Assembly (NCBI GenBank): GCA_964617955.1
Contig: CAZTXB010000009.1
Coordinates: 69,396 to 133,395, forward strand
Origin: JABWCE01 sp964617955
Lineage (GTDB): Bacteria; Bacteroidota; Bacteroidia; NS11-12g; UBA9320
DNA length: 64,000 bases
Reading direction: 5' to 3'
A program made the translations under genes and the position numbers. The notes under the pieces are model-generated. The model searched no databases. It was not told the DNA's origin and worked only from the letters and a program-made list of their open reading frames with translations. Below, one piece after another: positions 1 through 9,355 of this stretch. Position 1 is the stretch's first letter. Each line of letters begins with the position of its first letter.

Positions 1-1
1 G

Positions 2-1327
2 ATTCGCGACGATTCTGTTAACGGTTCGATTTTTTTTGAAAAGAATATATTCATCTCCTTCGATACCTTGGCCCTTTACGGCCAATCGGGTTTGAGCAAG
101 AATTTTTTATACAATTATCTGGGATTTAAACCCGGAGAGCCTTACAGTGAAATGATTGTTTCCCAAATGCCAAAATTGATTTCGAAATTGCCATTTGTGA
201 GTATGGTTTCAAAACCTCAGCTTTTTTTTGTAGGCCGAAAGGCAATAGCACTTATTCATATTAAAAAACGAAAGACCGACCGCTTAGATGGATTAATTGG
301 ATTTGCTCCAAATACGGGTACACCCGGCAACAGCAAATTACTCGTGACCGGAGAATTTCATTTGGATCTCAAAAATTTAAAAGGCAGTGGAAAGGGTTTT
401 AAAGTAGATTGGCAGAGCTTTCAGGCGAGAAGTCAGGCCTTAAACGTTGCTACCACACTTCCATACCTATTCAACCAACCGATGGGTGTGGAATTAAACG
501 CTGATTTTTTAAAATATGATACGCTCTATACTGAGACCAAGTTTCACATTGGAACCCAATACATTTTTTCAGGTTTGGATAACGTTAAAATTTTCTATGA
601 ACAAAAAAACACCAACTTGCAGTCGGTCGATACCCAATCGATAAGATTAAACAAAAGGCTTGCCGACAAAACGGCCATGAAAACAAACCGATATGGTGTG
701 GCCTTGAACTGGGTTACTTTTAATAACAGAATCTCCCCGGTTTCAGGGTTTTCAGCCGAGGCAACAGCCTCTATTTATAGCCGTCAGATAAAAAAGGACA
801 TTCGCATCGAAAAGGTAAAATTTTATGATAAGGTGAACGCTTCCTTTTACACGGTTTATGATTCAATGCAAATTTTAAGTTATCAGGTGCTCATTCAATA
901 CGATTTGGCAAAACCTGTTTTGTTAGGCAAACGCGTTGTGCTCTTCAATCAGCTAAGCGGGTTTCATTTTATTTCTCCATCCGTTTACTTTAACGAACTC
1001 TTTCGTTTCGGTGGCAATAAATCGCTGAGAGGGTTTAATGAACAATCATTATTCGCAAGTTCGGCATCCATATTTAATCTGGAAGTGCGTTATTTGCTGT
1101 CGGAAAACTCTTTCTTAAAATTGTTCGGAAACACAGCTTATTACATCGATCAAAGTTCCAGACCTGGAAAAATAGATTCTGACTTCCCTTATGGTTTTGG
1201 AGGAGGTATAAATCTGGATACAGGAAGTGGAATAGTCAATATGAGTGTGGCACTGGGAAAGTCGAAGTATAACCCTATTGATCTCAAAAATGCCAAAATC
1301 CATTTTGGTTTAATCAATTACTTTTAA
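2..1327 (+). CDS. BamA/TamA-like outer membrane protein, C-terminal part (5' end cut by window)
   Basis: The reading frame is open from base 2, so the gene begins before the window and only about 442 C-terminal residues are visible. They look like the 16-strand barrel of the BamA/TamA (Omp85) surface-antigen family: alternating hydrophobic strands, and near residue 335 of the visible part the family signature FGGNKSLRGF, followed by a strand-rich end with a terminal aromatic residue (NYF). Omp85 proteins insert or translocate proteins at the outer membrane. The N-terminal POTRA region is missing, so BamA, TamA/TamL or another branch cannot be separated. The next gene follows after 2 bases and is probably co-transcribed. 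Confidence 0.8.
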   Translation: MRDDSVNGSIFFEKNIFISFDTLALYGQSGLSKNFLYNYLGFKPGEPYSEMIVSQMPKLISKLPFVSMVSKPQLFFVGRKAIALIHIKKRKTDRLDGLIGFAPNTGTPGNSKLLVTGEFHLDLKNLKGSGKGFKVDWQSFQARSQALNVATTLPYLFNQPMGVELNADFLKYDTLYTETKFHIGTQYIFSGLDNVKIFYEQKNTNLQSVDTQSIRLNKRLADKTAMKTNRYGVALNWVTFNNRISPVSGFSAEATASIYSRQIKKDIRIEKVKFYDKVNASFYTVYDSMQILSYQVLIQYDLAKPVLLGKRVVLFNQLSGFHFISPSVYFNELFRFGGNKSLRGFNEQSLFASSASIFNLEVRYLLSENSFLKLFGNTAYYIDQSSRPGKIDSDFPYGFGGGINLDTGSGIVNMSVALGKSKYNPIDLKNAKIHFGLINYF

Positions 1328-1329
1328 TT

Positions 1330-2178
1330 ATGAAAATGAGATGGCTCCTTTCCCTGTTTGCGATTTTTCTCATTTCGTCTCAGGCCTTAAGCATACGTGA
1401 AGCAGGGGCTCCTTCCGATTCTAATACGGTCTCGGATTCGAACAGAATTACGCCGGTTAAAAAAAATACTGAAGTTAAAATTACGCCCAACCCGATCACC
1501 GTTCCCCCCAAACCCTTACAAAGACCCCATCGGTCGGAACTTTGGGTATTTATAGCCTGCTGCTTTACATTTTTCCTGGCGGGAATCAATCGAAGGATTA
1601 ATGAAAAAAAGCACGATCAATCTGTCTTGGGGTTTTTAAAATTAGGAATGCTTGGTCAGGCTGTAGACCGGTCCTTTTATGAGTTTAACATTCATCAGCT
1701 CCTGGGACTTTTGGTTCATAATTTAATTCTGGCCTTATGGACCTATTATTTCCTTAGAGATACAGATTATCAGCTGGTTAACAGTTCGCTTCTGTTTTTT
1801 ATTCTGCTCTTTTTTTCAATTTCCATTTTATACTTGTGCAAATTTTTCTTTCAGTACCTCGCCTTAAATATTTTACAAATTCATGACCTTCCGGTTTTAC
1901 TCGTAAAATGTACCATTGGTCTCGGCTATCTGGCCACCCTCATATCTCTGCCATTGTTCATGGTTATCTACTATGTTCAGTTTCCCGAGTGGCACACCTT
2001 GCTTCTCGGTCTTTTACTCATCTTATCCTCTCTGTACATAGTTTTCAGAACCTTTAAATATCTTTTACTATTTAGCCAATTTTTTGGAGGCTCAATTTTT
2101 TACAATATTCTGTATTTTTGCGGATTGGAATTAATACCATTATTGGTTTTTATAAAAATTAGTTCCTCAATTTTTTAA
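1330..2178 (+). CDS. DUF4271 family membrane protein
   Basis: A 282-residue protein with an N-terminal signal-like segment, a Pro/Thr/Lys-rich stretch to about residue 65, then about six hydrophobic membrane spans. The architecture and its position directly before uroporphyrinogen-III synthase match DUF4271, a Bacteroidota family of unknown function that I recall in this neighbourhood. The ATG lies 2 bases after the upstream stop. The periplasmic linker sequence is low in conservation signals; no catalytic motif is visible. The function is unknown; the family assignment is from recall. Confidence 0.7.
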   Translation: MKMRWLLSLFAIFLISSQALSIREAGAPSDSNTVSDSNRITPVKKNTEVKITPNPITVPPKPLQRPHRSELWVFIACCFTFFLAGINRRINEKKHDQSVLGFLKLGMLGQAVDRSFYEFNIHQLLGLLVHNLILALWTYYFLRDTDYQLVNSSLLFFILLFFSISILYLCKFFFQYLALNILQIHDLPVLLVKCTIGLGYLATLISLPLFMVIYYVQFPEWHTLLLGLLLILSSLYIVFRTFKYLLLFSQFFGGSIFYNILYFCGLELIPLLVFIKISSSIF

Positions 2179-2202
2179 AACTAAATAAACGAGGTCAATA
2201 TT

Positions 2203-2949
2203 TTGAAAGTAAAAACTATACTAATTTCTCAACCAAATCCCGGCGAAAAAAAGACGGTTTATCACATTTTGGCCGAAAAATTAAACCTTAAACTTGATTT
2301 CCGACCCTTTATAGAATTGGAAGAAATTCCGGGCAAGGAACTGCGCCGACAGAAGGTAAACATTCTCGAGCACTCAGCCATTATATTTAATTCAAGAAAT
2401 GCGGTCGATAATTTTTTCAGGGTGGTAGAGGAGTTAAAAATTGAACTGCCCATCACCATGCGATATTTCTGCATAAACGAAGGCATTTCGCTTTACATTC
2501 AAAAATATACCGTGTTGCGCAAGCGCAAAGTATTCTATGGAAAAGGAACCGAAAAGGAATTTTTGGCTGAAATAAAAAAACATTCCAACGAAAACTTTTT
2601 ATTTCCTTGCTCCGACATTCGAAAAAATACCATCCCCGACTTTTTGCAGCAACACAATATCCAGTATAAGGAAGCCATTTTTTACAAAACAGTCACCTCC
2701 GATTTAAGTGACCTGGCCGATGTTTACTACGATGTCATTGTATTTTTTAGCCCTGCCGACATCAAATCTCTTTACGATAACTTTCCGGATTTTAAACAAA
2801 ATAATACCCGGATTGCCGGTTATGGCGTCACCACGGATGAAGCCATACGAGAAGCCCATCTCGAAAACAATATTCCGGCCCCAACCCCTGAGTGTGCCAG
2901 CATGGTAGCGGCCCTCGAGCAATATATCATAAAAGCCAATAAAGGCTAA
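2203..2949 (+). CDS. hemD: uroporphyrinogen-III synthase
   Basis: A 248-residue protein of HemD size. It would cyclise hydroxymethylbilane to uroporphyrinogen III in heme synthesis. Visible family features are the N-terminal ISQPNPGE strand-turn, the segment HSAIIFNSRNAVDNFF (the usual ITSxxAVxxF region) and VIVFFSPADIKSLYDNF, which matches the second-domain TSPSGV/FxSP motif, and a C-terminal stretch containing IAGYGVTTDEAI resembling the conserved IGxxTAxA region. HemD is poorly conserved, so the call rests on the order of these weak motifs. It starts with TTG 24 bases after the DUF4271 gene, probably in one transcript. Confidence 0.82.
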   Translation: MKVKTILISQPNPGEKKTVYHILAEKLNLKLDFRPFIELEEIPGKELRRQKVNILEHSAIIFNSRNAVDNFFRVVEELKIELPITMRYFCINEGISLYIQKYTVLRKRKVFYGKGTEKEFLAEIKKHSNENFLFPCSDIRKNTIPDFLQQHNIQYKEAIFYKTVTSDLSDLADVYYDVIVFFSPADIKSLYDNFPDFKQNNTRIAGYGVTTDEAIREAHLENNIPAPTPECASMVAALEQYIIKANKG

Positions 2950-2999
2950 GTTCTCGCCCGGCGGAATAGGAATCTAAATTTGCCACCACCCTATACGAA

Positions 3000-4196
3000 T
3001 TAAAGAATGGACCTGCAGTGAAAAATTCTGCTTACTTGGTTGGTATCGCTTGTGAAAAATAGCACATCGGGACCGCCTTCTTTCAACTTAAATCGCGATC
3101 TGAGATTTTCTACCGACTCCCGGTGATTGCGCACGGTAATTAAACATTTTCCAATTTCCTGCGATCTTAAATAGCGTTCTACTTCTTTTGGCTTATAAAT
3201 CAGATGGTTAATTATTTTCATAATCCTTCCATCGAAATGGTTTGGAATATGATCCGATACATAGAGGTGACTTTTGGGCGCCATCATATGGACCTTATGC
3301 AAGTTGGCATATTCCTGACTTAATCCGGCCTTTATCACTGCATTGCCGGGAGCCAAGAGGTAATCACCTTGGTTTCTGTATTCCATTTGATTGCTCTTCT
3401 CATGCGAATTAAAAATATAGGTCTGTTCCTTTTCTATGTTAATCGCTATTCGCTCAGGCACTTCTGTAGGCATTGCTTTACATTGCAACAGCAATTCTTT
3501 GACTTCACCCTGCAGGGCGATAACATAAATTTTGTGAATTTCAGGGACAGCTGTTAAAAGATAGCTTATATCTGCGAGGGGAGAAACTTTTATCCAAACT
3601 TCAGGTGCTTTCGCCATCAATAGGGGCATATTTTTAACCACGTCCGGCTCGCAGTCGTCAAGTCTGAAACTTTTTTTTGCCCCCACCCGCCGGTCAGGGT
3701 CCATATAGATGAGGTCGGCATTCGTTGAACTTTTAACAAAGTGTATTCCATCAGCCAGAAGCCTATTAATATTCTTAAGTTTTAAGATTTCAGCATTGTA
3801 TTCAGCCAATTGATGCACTTCTTGATCTATTTCACAGGAGTATATTTTTTTGGCCTTCTTCGACATTGCCCAATCGTCAATGCCAAGACCTCCCGTAACG
3901 TTTATAACTGTTTTATCGTTAAGCCCCATTAGATCTGCCTTAAATTTGGCGACCGCCTCGGAGGTGCACTGTTCATATGATTTTGGGTTTAAAGCGGCTA
4001 AACTTGCATAATGGGCAGGTAGCTTTTCCGAAGCTTTTTGATAAAGTGAAATAAGACCGCAAATGACCTTAATGTTTAACTCAGGATACTTTTTAGCCTT
4101 AAGTGCCAAGGCCTTAACATCGTCATTTATATGTAATCCAATAAAATTCTTGGTATTTTCGTTACTTAATAAGTCAATTATTGTTTTACTTTGCAT
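3000..4196 (-). CDS. class I SAM-dependent methyltransferase, PG1098/THUMP-like family
   Basis: A 398-residue protein. An N-terminal helical region is followed by a Rossmann methyltransferase core near residues 90-190: the SAM-binding strand TVINVTGGLGIDDWAM, the acidic residue in YSCEIDQEV, and LIYMDPDRR in the motif IV position. The C-terminal third, including YLLAPGNAVIKAG, resembles the ferredoxin-like plus THUMP-like ends of the PG1098 family of Bacteroidota. A nucleic-acid substrate is likely for this family but the target is unknown. The ATG is only 15 bases from the divergent small lipoprotein gene, so the two must have overlapping promoters. Confidence 0.78.
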   Translation of the reverse strand: MQSKTIIDLLSNENTKNFIGLHINDDVKALALKAKKYPELNIKVICGLISLYQKASEKLPAHYASLAALNPKSYEQCTSEAVAKFKADLMGLNDKTVINVTGGLGIDDWAMSKKAKKIYSCEIDQEVHQLAEYNAEILKLKNINRLLADGIHFVKSSTNADLIYMDPDRRVGAKKSFRLDDCEPDVVKNMPLLMAKAPEVWIKVSPLADISYLLTAVPEIHKIYVIALQGEVKELLLQCKAMPTEVPERIAINIEKEQTYIFNSHEKSNQMEYRNQGDYLLAPGNAVIKAGLSQEYANLHKVHMMAPKSHLYVSDHIPNHFDGRIMKIINHLIYKPKEVERYLRSQEIGKCLITVRNHRESVENLRSRFKLKEGGPDVLFFTSDTNQVSRIFHCRSIL

Positions 4197-4211
4197 AAAT
4201 TATCACAAATT

Positions 4212-4328
4212 ATGAAGTTCAAAAATCTAATTATACTTGCAATATTGGCACTGTGTCTTGGTGCTTCTTCTTGTAAGTCTGGCGGGGGGATAGGAAGAAA
4301 AGATAAATGTCCGGGAATGAGGATGTAG
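4212..4328 (+). CDS. 38-residue putative lipoprotein
   Basis: ATG to TAG encodes 38 residues: a Lys-containing start (MKFKN), a hydrophobic core, and a lipobox ending GASSC at residue 21, followed by a short mature part with glycines and the end KCPGMRM. This is a textbook lipoprotein signal peptide on a 17-18 residue mature peptide with a second Cys near the end. I recall similar very short Cys-Pro-Gly lipoproteins in Bacteroidota but cannot name a family. It is divergent from the methyltransferase gene with a 15-base gap. The antisense frame over the same DNA has no recognisable features. Confidence 0.55.
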   Translation: MKFKNLIILAILALCLGASSCKSGGGIGRKDKCPGMRM

Positions 4329-4396
4329 ATATTACATTGCCAAATACCTCTTTCCTTTCAATTTTCTTTAGCTGTGCATAAGCGGTAGCTACCTTT

Positions 4397-4810
4397 TTAC
4401 GAGGTGTACTCAAAATGTACCGATTGTGTTATTTCGGCCGATAAACTTTTAGCTACCGGACAATTTATTGCAGCGCGTTCCAACAATTGCTTCTGTTTTT
4501 CAGAAAATCCCATATTCTGTATTTTAAGGATCACTTCAATTTGTGATATGCGACGTGGGTTATTCTCCATCACTTTAAATATCTCTGCTTCAATGTTCCC
4601 TAATTCAAATTGGTGGGCGTTGGCCGTTATGCCCATTAAGGTAATCATGCAATTTCCCAAGGCTGTACTCACCAGGTCGGTTGGAGAAAAGGCCTCTCCT
4701 TTTCCATTGTTGTCAACCGGTGCATCGGTAATGATTTGCTCACCCGAATTCAAATGCGTACCAGCCGTTCGTAAATTTCCGAGATAAGAAATTTTTGAAA
4801 TTTTTGTCAT
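4397..4810 (-). CDS. OsmC family protein (1 of 3)
   Basis: A 137-residue OsmC/Ohr-fold protein. The two family cysteines sit in TALGNCMITLMG (about residue 54) and AAINCPVAKSLS (about residue 119), on the two helices that form the thiol peroxidase site. GEAFSPTDLVSTALGNC is the characteristic helix-start segment, with SPTDLV as in YhfA-type members. OsmC proteins reduce organic hydroperoxides or handle reactive sulfur; the substrate cannot be told from sequence. Two further paralogs lie at 17.0 and 23.1 kb. It appears monocistronic. Confidence 0.88.
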   Translation of the reverse strand: MTKISKISYLGNLRTAGTHLNSGEQIITDAPVDNNGKGEAFSPTDLVSTALGNCMITLMGITANAHQFELGNIEAEIFKVMENNPRRISQIEVILKIQNMGFSEKQKQLLERAAINCPVAKSLSAEITQSVHFEYTS

Positions 4811-4864
4811 TGTTGTAACTCTGTATATGGTTTACCAAAATTAATATTATTTTTACAAACATTA

Positions 4865-5587
4865 ATGCGACATTTTTTCATACTTAATTGGCTAATAATC
4901 ACGTGGGGAGCATCCAATGCCCAACATTTGGAAAAGGCCTTTTATGGTGGATTTTTATATAAAAGTTCAGGTATGGGGATTGCCTACCAGAGCAAAATTG
5001 AAAATGGCGGCAAATTTGGAAAACAATTCGAAATCAATCTTGCCACCTTCAAACACCCACAGGAAACAAAAAGCTTCAACACAGATGTCAGTAATCCTAC
5101 GCCTTTTGTCTTCGGAAAGTTAAATAAAGCTGCCATCGCCAAATTCAATTATGTGTTGTCAAAAAAAGTATCTGAATTTACCGACGCACAGCGCATTGGA
5201 ATTGACTTGCTTGCAGGGGCAGGATTTTCCTTGGGTATTCTAAAGCCAATTTACCTTAATTTTTTATACCCTGATGGAAAGGGTTCTGAAACTGTGTTAA
5301 CAGAAAAATATGACCCGCAAAGGCATACCGAAAGAGAAAGAATTGTTGGTTATGCAGATTCAAGAATTGGGATGAATGAAATAAGTTGTAAGGTCGGCCT
5401 GTCGGTTTCGGCAGGCATGGGTTTTACCTGGGGATACTTTACCGAATTCCCCAAAAGATTAGAGTCGGGATTGTATCTGGAATACTTTAAAAATGGCTTG
5501 CCGGTTATGGCCATAGCTAAAAATCGAAGCGTACAAACCGGCCTTTATTTTCGACTTATGTTTGGCAAGCGCATCCTTAAAAATTAA
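4865..5587 (+). CDS. uncharacterised secreted/outer-membrane-like protein upstream of lipA
   Basis: A 240-residue protein with an N-terminal signal peptide ending SNAQ. The mature part alternates hydrophobic and polar residues in strand-like runs (GGFLYKSSGMGIAYQSK, LYLEYFKNGLPVMAIAKN, TGLYFRLMFG), suggesting a small beta-barrel or periplasmic beta protein. I do not recognise a named family. It lies 55 bases before lipoyl synthase, but lipA has its own promoter-like element in the gap, so a functional link is not shown. Confidence 0.6.
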   Translation: MRHFFILNWLIITWGASNAQHLEKAFYGGFLYKSSGMGIAYQSKIENGGKFGKQFEINLATFKHPQETKSFNTDVSNPTPFVFGKLNKAAIAKFNYVLSKKVSEFTDAQRIGIDLLAGAGFSLGILKPIYLNFLYPDGKGSETVLTEKYDPQRHTERERIVGYADSRIGMNEISCKVGLSVSAGMGFTWGYFTEFPKRLESGLYLEYFKNGLPVMAIAKNRSVQTGLYFRLMFGKRILKN

Positions 5588-5600
5588 TCGAATGCGGCTG

Positions 5601-5631
5601 TTGGTGAAACGAACATATAAAAATATATTTG
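5601..5631 (+). promoter_or_regulatory. candidate Bacteroidota promoter for lipA
   Basis: A -33-like TTG at 5601-5603 is separated by 20 bases from a -7 element TATATTTG (consensus TAnnTTTG) at 5624-5631. The predicted transcript start would lie just before the lipA ATG at 5643, giving a very short leader. Recognised by eye against the known Bacteroides promoter consensus. Confidence 0.5.
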
Positions 5632-5642
5632 CGGCTAAATAG

Positions 5643-6512
5643 ATGATTGAAAATACAGTTTTAGAACAACCTCGCAAGCGCACCAAACCCGATTGGCTAA
5701 AAATTCAATTGCCAACGGGTAAAAACTATATCGGGGTTAAAAAAATTGTTAACGAAAATAAACTTCATACTATTTGTCAGGACGGCAATTGTCCAAATAT
5801 GGGCGAGTGCTGGGGAGCCGGAACGGCAACCCTCATGATTTTAGGAAATATTTGTACAAGGGCTTGCTCTTTCTGTGCGGTAGCCACCGGAAAACCCACT
5901 GAATACGATTTAGACGAACCCATGCGCGTTGCCAGAGCAGTGAAAATGATGAATCTGAAACATTGCGTGATTACATCTGTGAATCGCGATGAACTGAGCG
6001 ACAAGGGAAGTTTTGTATGGGCAGAAACCATACGTCAAATTAAGCTGCACAACCCTGAAACCACCATCGAAACCTTAATACCTGACTTTAAAGCCGACTG
6101 GGAAGCCCTTGAAAATGTAGTAGCTCAAAAACCTGAGGTAGTTTCTCATAATATGGAAACTGTTAAACGTCTTTACCGTATTGTGCGACCACAGGCCAAG
6201 TACGAGCGCAGTCTTGAACAAATTGCCAGAACCAAAGCCTTGGGCTGTAGAACAAAAAGCGGCATCATGGTAGGCTTGGGTGAAACAGAAAGTGAAGTAC
6301 TTGAAATCATGGATGACTTGTTGGCTCACGGCTGCGATGTTATGACCATTGGACAGTACCTGCAACCGACCAAAATGCACCTGGAGGTAAAAGAATATAT
6401 TAACCCAGAGCAATTTAAAAGATACCATGAGATTGGCATGTATAAAGGATTTAAAATTGTTGAATCCGGTCCGATGGTACGCTCATCGTATCATGCCGAA
6501 AAACATATATAA
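5643..6512 (+). CDS. lipA: lipoyl synthase
   Basis: A 289-residue radical-SAM enzyme that inserts two sulfurs into octanoyl groups on E2 and GcvH domains. The auxiliary cluster cysteines are C45, C50 and C56 (CX4CX5C). The radical SAM cluster motif is C71-X3-C-X2-C (CTRACSFC). The segment GLGETESEV and the end VRSSYHAEKHI are typical of LipA, where the last Arg-Ser-Ser-Tyr-His supplies the conserved RSSYHA serine. It is full length. A promoter-like element directly precedes it. Confidence 0.97.
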   Translation: MIENTVLEQPRKRTKPDWLKIQLPTGKNYIGVKKIVNENKLHTICQDGNCPNMGECWGAGTATLMILGNICTRACSFCAVATGKPTEYDLDEPMRVARAVKMMNLKHCVITSVNRDELSDKGSFVWAETIRQIKLHNPETTIETLIPDFKADWEALENVVAQKPEVVSHNMETVKRLYRIVRPQAKYERSLEQIARTKALGCRTKSGIMVGLGETESEVLEIMDDLLAHGCDVMTIGQYLQPTKMHLEVKEYINPEQFKRYHEIGMYKGFKIVESGPMVRSSYHAEKHI

Positions 6513-6539
6513 CCGATTATTAAAATTAAATATTTATAA

Positions 6540-9167
6540 ATGAAGAAGATTATACTTTTTTCCCTTGGATTTGTCACGATGGCAGGTTCAATTTTTTATT
6601 CCGTAAATTCAAATAAGAATTACTATACCCCGGATGCGTTTCAAAGCATTAAACAAATGTCTGCTATCAAAGGCTTTGAGATGCTTTATCAAATGAAGGC
6701 CAATCAACTAACCGGAAAAATTGACATTGCCGATGTGAGAGCAGCGCAATCTCAGATAACAAATTTAAGACTCAATAAAGCCGGTTTCCCTTTGGTATGG
6801 CAAGAATCCGGGCCCGACAATGTCGGAGGCCGATGCCGCACTATTTTAGTCGACAGAAAAAATCCCAATACCCTTTACGCTGCGTCGGTTTCAGGTGGAA
6901 TTTTTAAGTCAACCAATGGTGGAGCCTCATGGAGTGTTATAAATGACGCTATGCTCACCCTGGCTTTTCAAAGTTCCTGCCAAACCATGGATGGTACCAT
7001 TTATTTTGGGTCTGGTGAATTTGCAGGTAGTTTCGGAGGTTCGGGCGACAGGGAAGGATCTGTTTTTCCCGGAAATGGTATTTTTAAGTCAACCGACGGT
7101 TCAACTTTTACCCAATTGCCAAGCACAAACAATAACAACTATACTTATGTTAACGCCATGGCTTCTGCCCCTGACAAGAACGTAGTTTATGCAGGAACAT
7201 CGACTGCTCTTCGTTTCTCGAGTGATGCAGGTGCTTCATGGACCAATCTTATTACCGGAAATTGCAGAGACTTAAAAGTAGCCACCAACGGCACAGTTTT
7301 GGCCTATATTGGTGGGGTAATTTGGCGCTCAACGGATGGAACCACGCCTTCCAGCTATAAAAAAGCAACCGGAATTACCGGGGCTTTCAATCGCTTGGTC
7401 ATAGGCATTTCTCCACAGGACCCCAATTATGTTTATGTTTTGGCTTCACAAGCCAATAATTTTGGCGGATTGTTTCAATCTACCGATGGGGGACAAACTT
7501 TTTCGCTTATCGTTCCCGGTGGCAGCACAATTTTTAACCCCTTGAATCAGGGAGCCGGCGGACAAGGCGATTATGATCTGACCATTGCCGTTCACCCCCG
7601 CGATAAAAAGAGGGTTTTTATGGGTGCCGTAACGATGGCTGAATGGACCGAATCGAAAGGACCTTATCAGGTTTTTAACGGAACGCATTCCGATCAGCAT
7701 TGGATTACTTTTGATACCATTTCAAGCCCAATGCGCATGTATGTTGGTTGCGATGGCGGAGTTTATCGCTCCAGAACCGATAAATTCAACATTTTAGATG
7801 AATACAACCTTGGGTTTAATGTGACTCAATTTTATGGAGTTGCTGGAGCGGCCAATGGCTTTATTATTGGAGGTACCCAGGATAACGGGACTCAATTTAT
7901 TAGCAAGGTTGGAACAGAGAAAAAAAGATCGCAACAGATTTATGGCGGAGATGGATTCCGTTGTGAAATTTCGACCATCAACAATGATTATTTTATTGGG
8001 GAAGGTTATTACGGAAATATTGGTCGCTCCTTAAATAAAGGAACAGGCGTTACAAATATTCTGGACAAACGGGTTCCCCGCTACAAGCTTAATGCCAATG
8101 GAGGCCTGGAAGCAGATCCTAAGGGCAACTATATTCAAGCACCATTTAATACCCCTATCAAGTTGGTGGAAGTAGACACCCTTTCAAGATTATTTGTGGG
8201 TGCCGATCAGTGTGTTTGGATGGTGGAACATGTATTTAATGCATCAACCAGTCCAACATGGTTCAAGGTGAGCAACTTCACAGGCGCATTCGTTATAGAG
8301 GCTTCGGCCAATGGAAAAAATATTTTTGCGGGCAAAAATGGGCAATTGGTGCGCATCAACGTGCCTATGGAATATTTTGACACCATGAAAAATCTGGATC
8401 CAACCATCCTATACCCGGGGTGCAATACCACCAACATTACCGGTAATCTTCCAGGAGGCAGATTCATTACAGGTATCGCTACGGACAGAAACGATTCAAA
8501 CCGCTTGATAGTGACCATGGGTAATTATGGCAATTCTAACTATATCTACTATACCGAAAATGCTTTGGATGCCGTTCCAACCTGGAAAAGCGTTCAGGGA
8601 AATTTACCTGCCATGCCGGTTTATGATGCAGAGTTTATTTACGATTACCAATCCGGCGGACAGTCGATGGTGGTCGTGGGTACGGAGTTTGGAGTTTACG
8701 GTACAACAAACGTAAAAGCAGCTTCAGTTTCATGGACTGAACAAAACACAGGCTCAGGACAGTCGTTTCCAAGGGTAGCAACTTATGAACTTCGTCAGGT
8801 AAACAAAGAGCCAAGCACAGGTTCAATCCTCGTTGCAGGAACCCATGGAAGGGGAATTTTTGAAACCCATACCCTTTACGCAGGTATCAAAAACCCTGAC
8901 GGAACAAGCTCAGCTCAGTTAAAGGTTTATCCAAATCCGGCCATTGATCACGCCACTATCCAATACCATCTGGAACAAAAGGATAAGATGACCTTGACTG
9001 TGATGGATATGAATAGTAAGGTGGTTTACAAAGAAAGTCTAGGCAGTGAAAATCCGGGAATCAAAACCCTAAAGATAGAAACAAGTTCTCTTTCAAAAGG
9101 AACCTATCTCATATATTTAACCGGCACCAAGCACAAAGGGGCCACTAAAATGATAGTTCAGAAATAA
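6540..9167 (+). CDS. BNR/Vps10-like beta-propeller protein with T9SS sorting domain
   Basis: An 875-residue secreted protein. Residues 1-25 form a signal anchor or signal peptide. From about residue 95 to 770 there are recurrent propeller motifs of the SxDGGxxW / Asp-box type (KSTNGGASWSV, KSTDGSTFTQL, RSSDAGASWTN-like, QSTDGGQTFSL), as in sortilin/Vps10-like and photosystem-stability-factor-like repeats. About residues 795-875 are a type A T9SS C-terminal domain beginning LKVYPNPAIDHATI and ending in a Lys-rich strand (KMIVQK). It is therefore predicted to cross the outer membrane by T9SS. A substrate is unknown. A strong hairpin terminator follows 18 bases downstream. Confidence 0.85.
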   Translation: MKKIILFSLGFVTMAGSIFYSVNSNKNYYTPDAFQSIKQMSAIKGFEMLYQMKANQLTGKIDIADVRAAQSQITNLRLNKAGFPLVWQESGPDNVGGRCRTILVDRKNPNTLYAASVSGGIFKSTNGGASWSVINDAMLTLAFQSSCQTMDGTIYFGSGEFAGSFGGSGDREGSVFPGNGIFKSTDGSTFTQLPSTNNNNYTYVNAMASAPDKNVVYAGTSTALRFSSDAGASWTNLITGNCRDLKVATNGTVLAYIGGVIWRSTDGTTPSSYKKATGITGAFNRLVIGISPQDPNYVYVLASQANNFGGLFQSTDGGQTFSLIVPGGSTIFNPLNQGAGGQGDYDLTIAVHPRDKKRVFMGAVTMAEWTESKGPYQVFNGTHSDQHWITFDTISSPMRMYVGCDGGVYRSRTDKFNILDEYNLGFNVTQFYGVAGAANGFIIGGTQDNGTQFISKVGTEKKRSQQIYGGDGFRCEISTINNDYFIGEGYYGNIGRSLNKGTGVTNILDKRVPRYKLNANGGLEADPKGNYIQAPFNTPIKLVEVDTLSRLFVGADQCVWMVEHVFNASTSPTWFKVSNFTGAFVIEASANGKNIFAGKNGQLVRINVPMEYFDTMKNLDPTILYPGCNTTNITGNLPGGRFITGIATDRNDSNRLIVTMGNYGNSNYIYYTENALDAVPTWKSVQGNLPAMPVYDAEFIYDYQSGGQSMVVVGTEFGVYGTTNVKAASVSWTEQNTGSGQSFPRVATYELRQVNKEPSTGSILVAGTHGRGIFETHTLYAGIKNPDGTSSAQLKVYPNPAIDHATIQYHLEQKDKMTLTVMDMNSKVVYKESLGSENPGIKTLKIETSSLSKGTYLIYLTGTKHKGATKMIVQK

Positions 9168-9185
9168 CCGTAAGTCAAATTGTTA

Positions 9186-9219
9186 AAAACCGCTCCGCAA
9201 CCCGGAGCGGTTTTTTTTT
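9186..9219 (+). terminator. Rho-independent terminator
   Basis: An A-tract, an 8-bp GC-rich stem CCGCTCCG / CGGAGCGG with a 5-base loop, then nine T residues. It sits just after the T9SS cargo gene and separates it from the pheT run. Confidence 0.92.
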
Positions 9220-9340
9220 GAGAAAAGCTCATTTTTAATGCATGGTTATGCAGCTTATGTCAGTAGAGGGAAATTGAACACACTTTTATTTTTAATAAAA
9301 TTCATAAGGGTGCGAGCAATTCAAAAACCCTAAATAAAAT

Positions 9341-9348
9341 TATCTTTG
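9341..9348 (+). promoter_or_regulatory. -7 promoter element at the pheT start codon
   Basis: TATCTTTG matches TAnnTTTG exactly and is followed by C. The pheT ATG begins 7 bases after its last base, so the transcript should begin at or within a few bases of the start codon (leaderless or nearly so). No convincing TTTG at the -33 position. Confidence 0.5.
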
Positions 9349-9355
9349 CCGCTTC

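Noticed and set aside
2974..2982. TAAATTTGC, a promoter-like box after hemD
   Set aside because: In forward direction no gene follows; the next gene is convergent. Probably chance or a remnant.
4231..4413. Reverse-strand frame of 60 codons overlapping the small lipoprotein
   Set aside because: No domain, no signal peptide, and the forward frame has a clear lipobox; it also runs into the OsmC gene.
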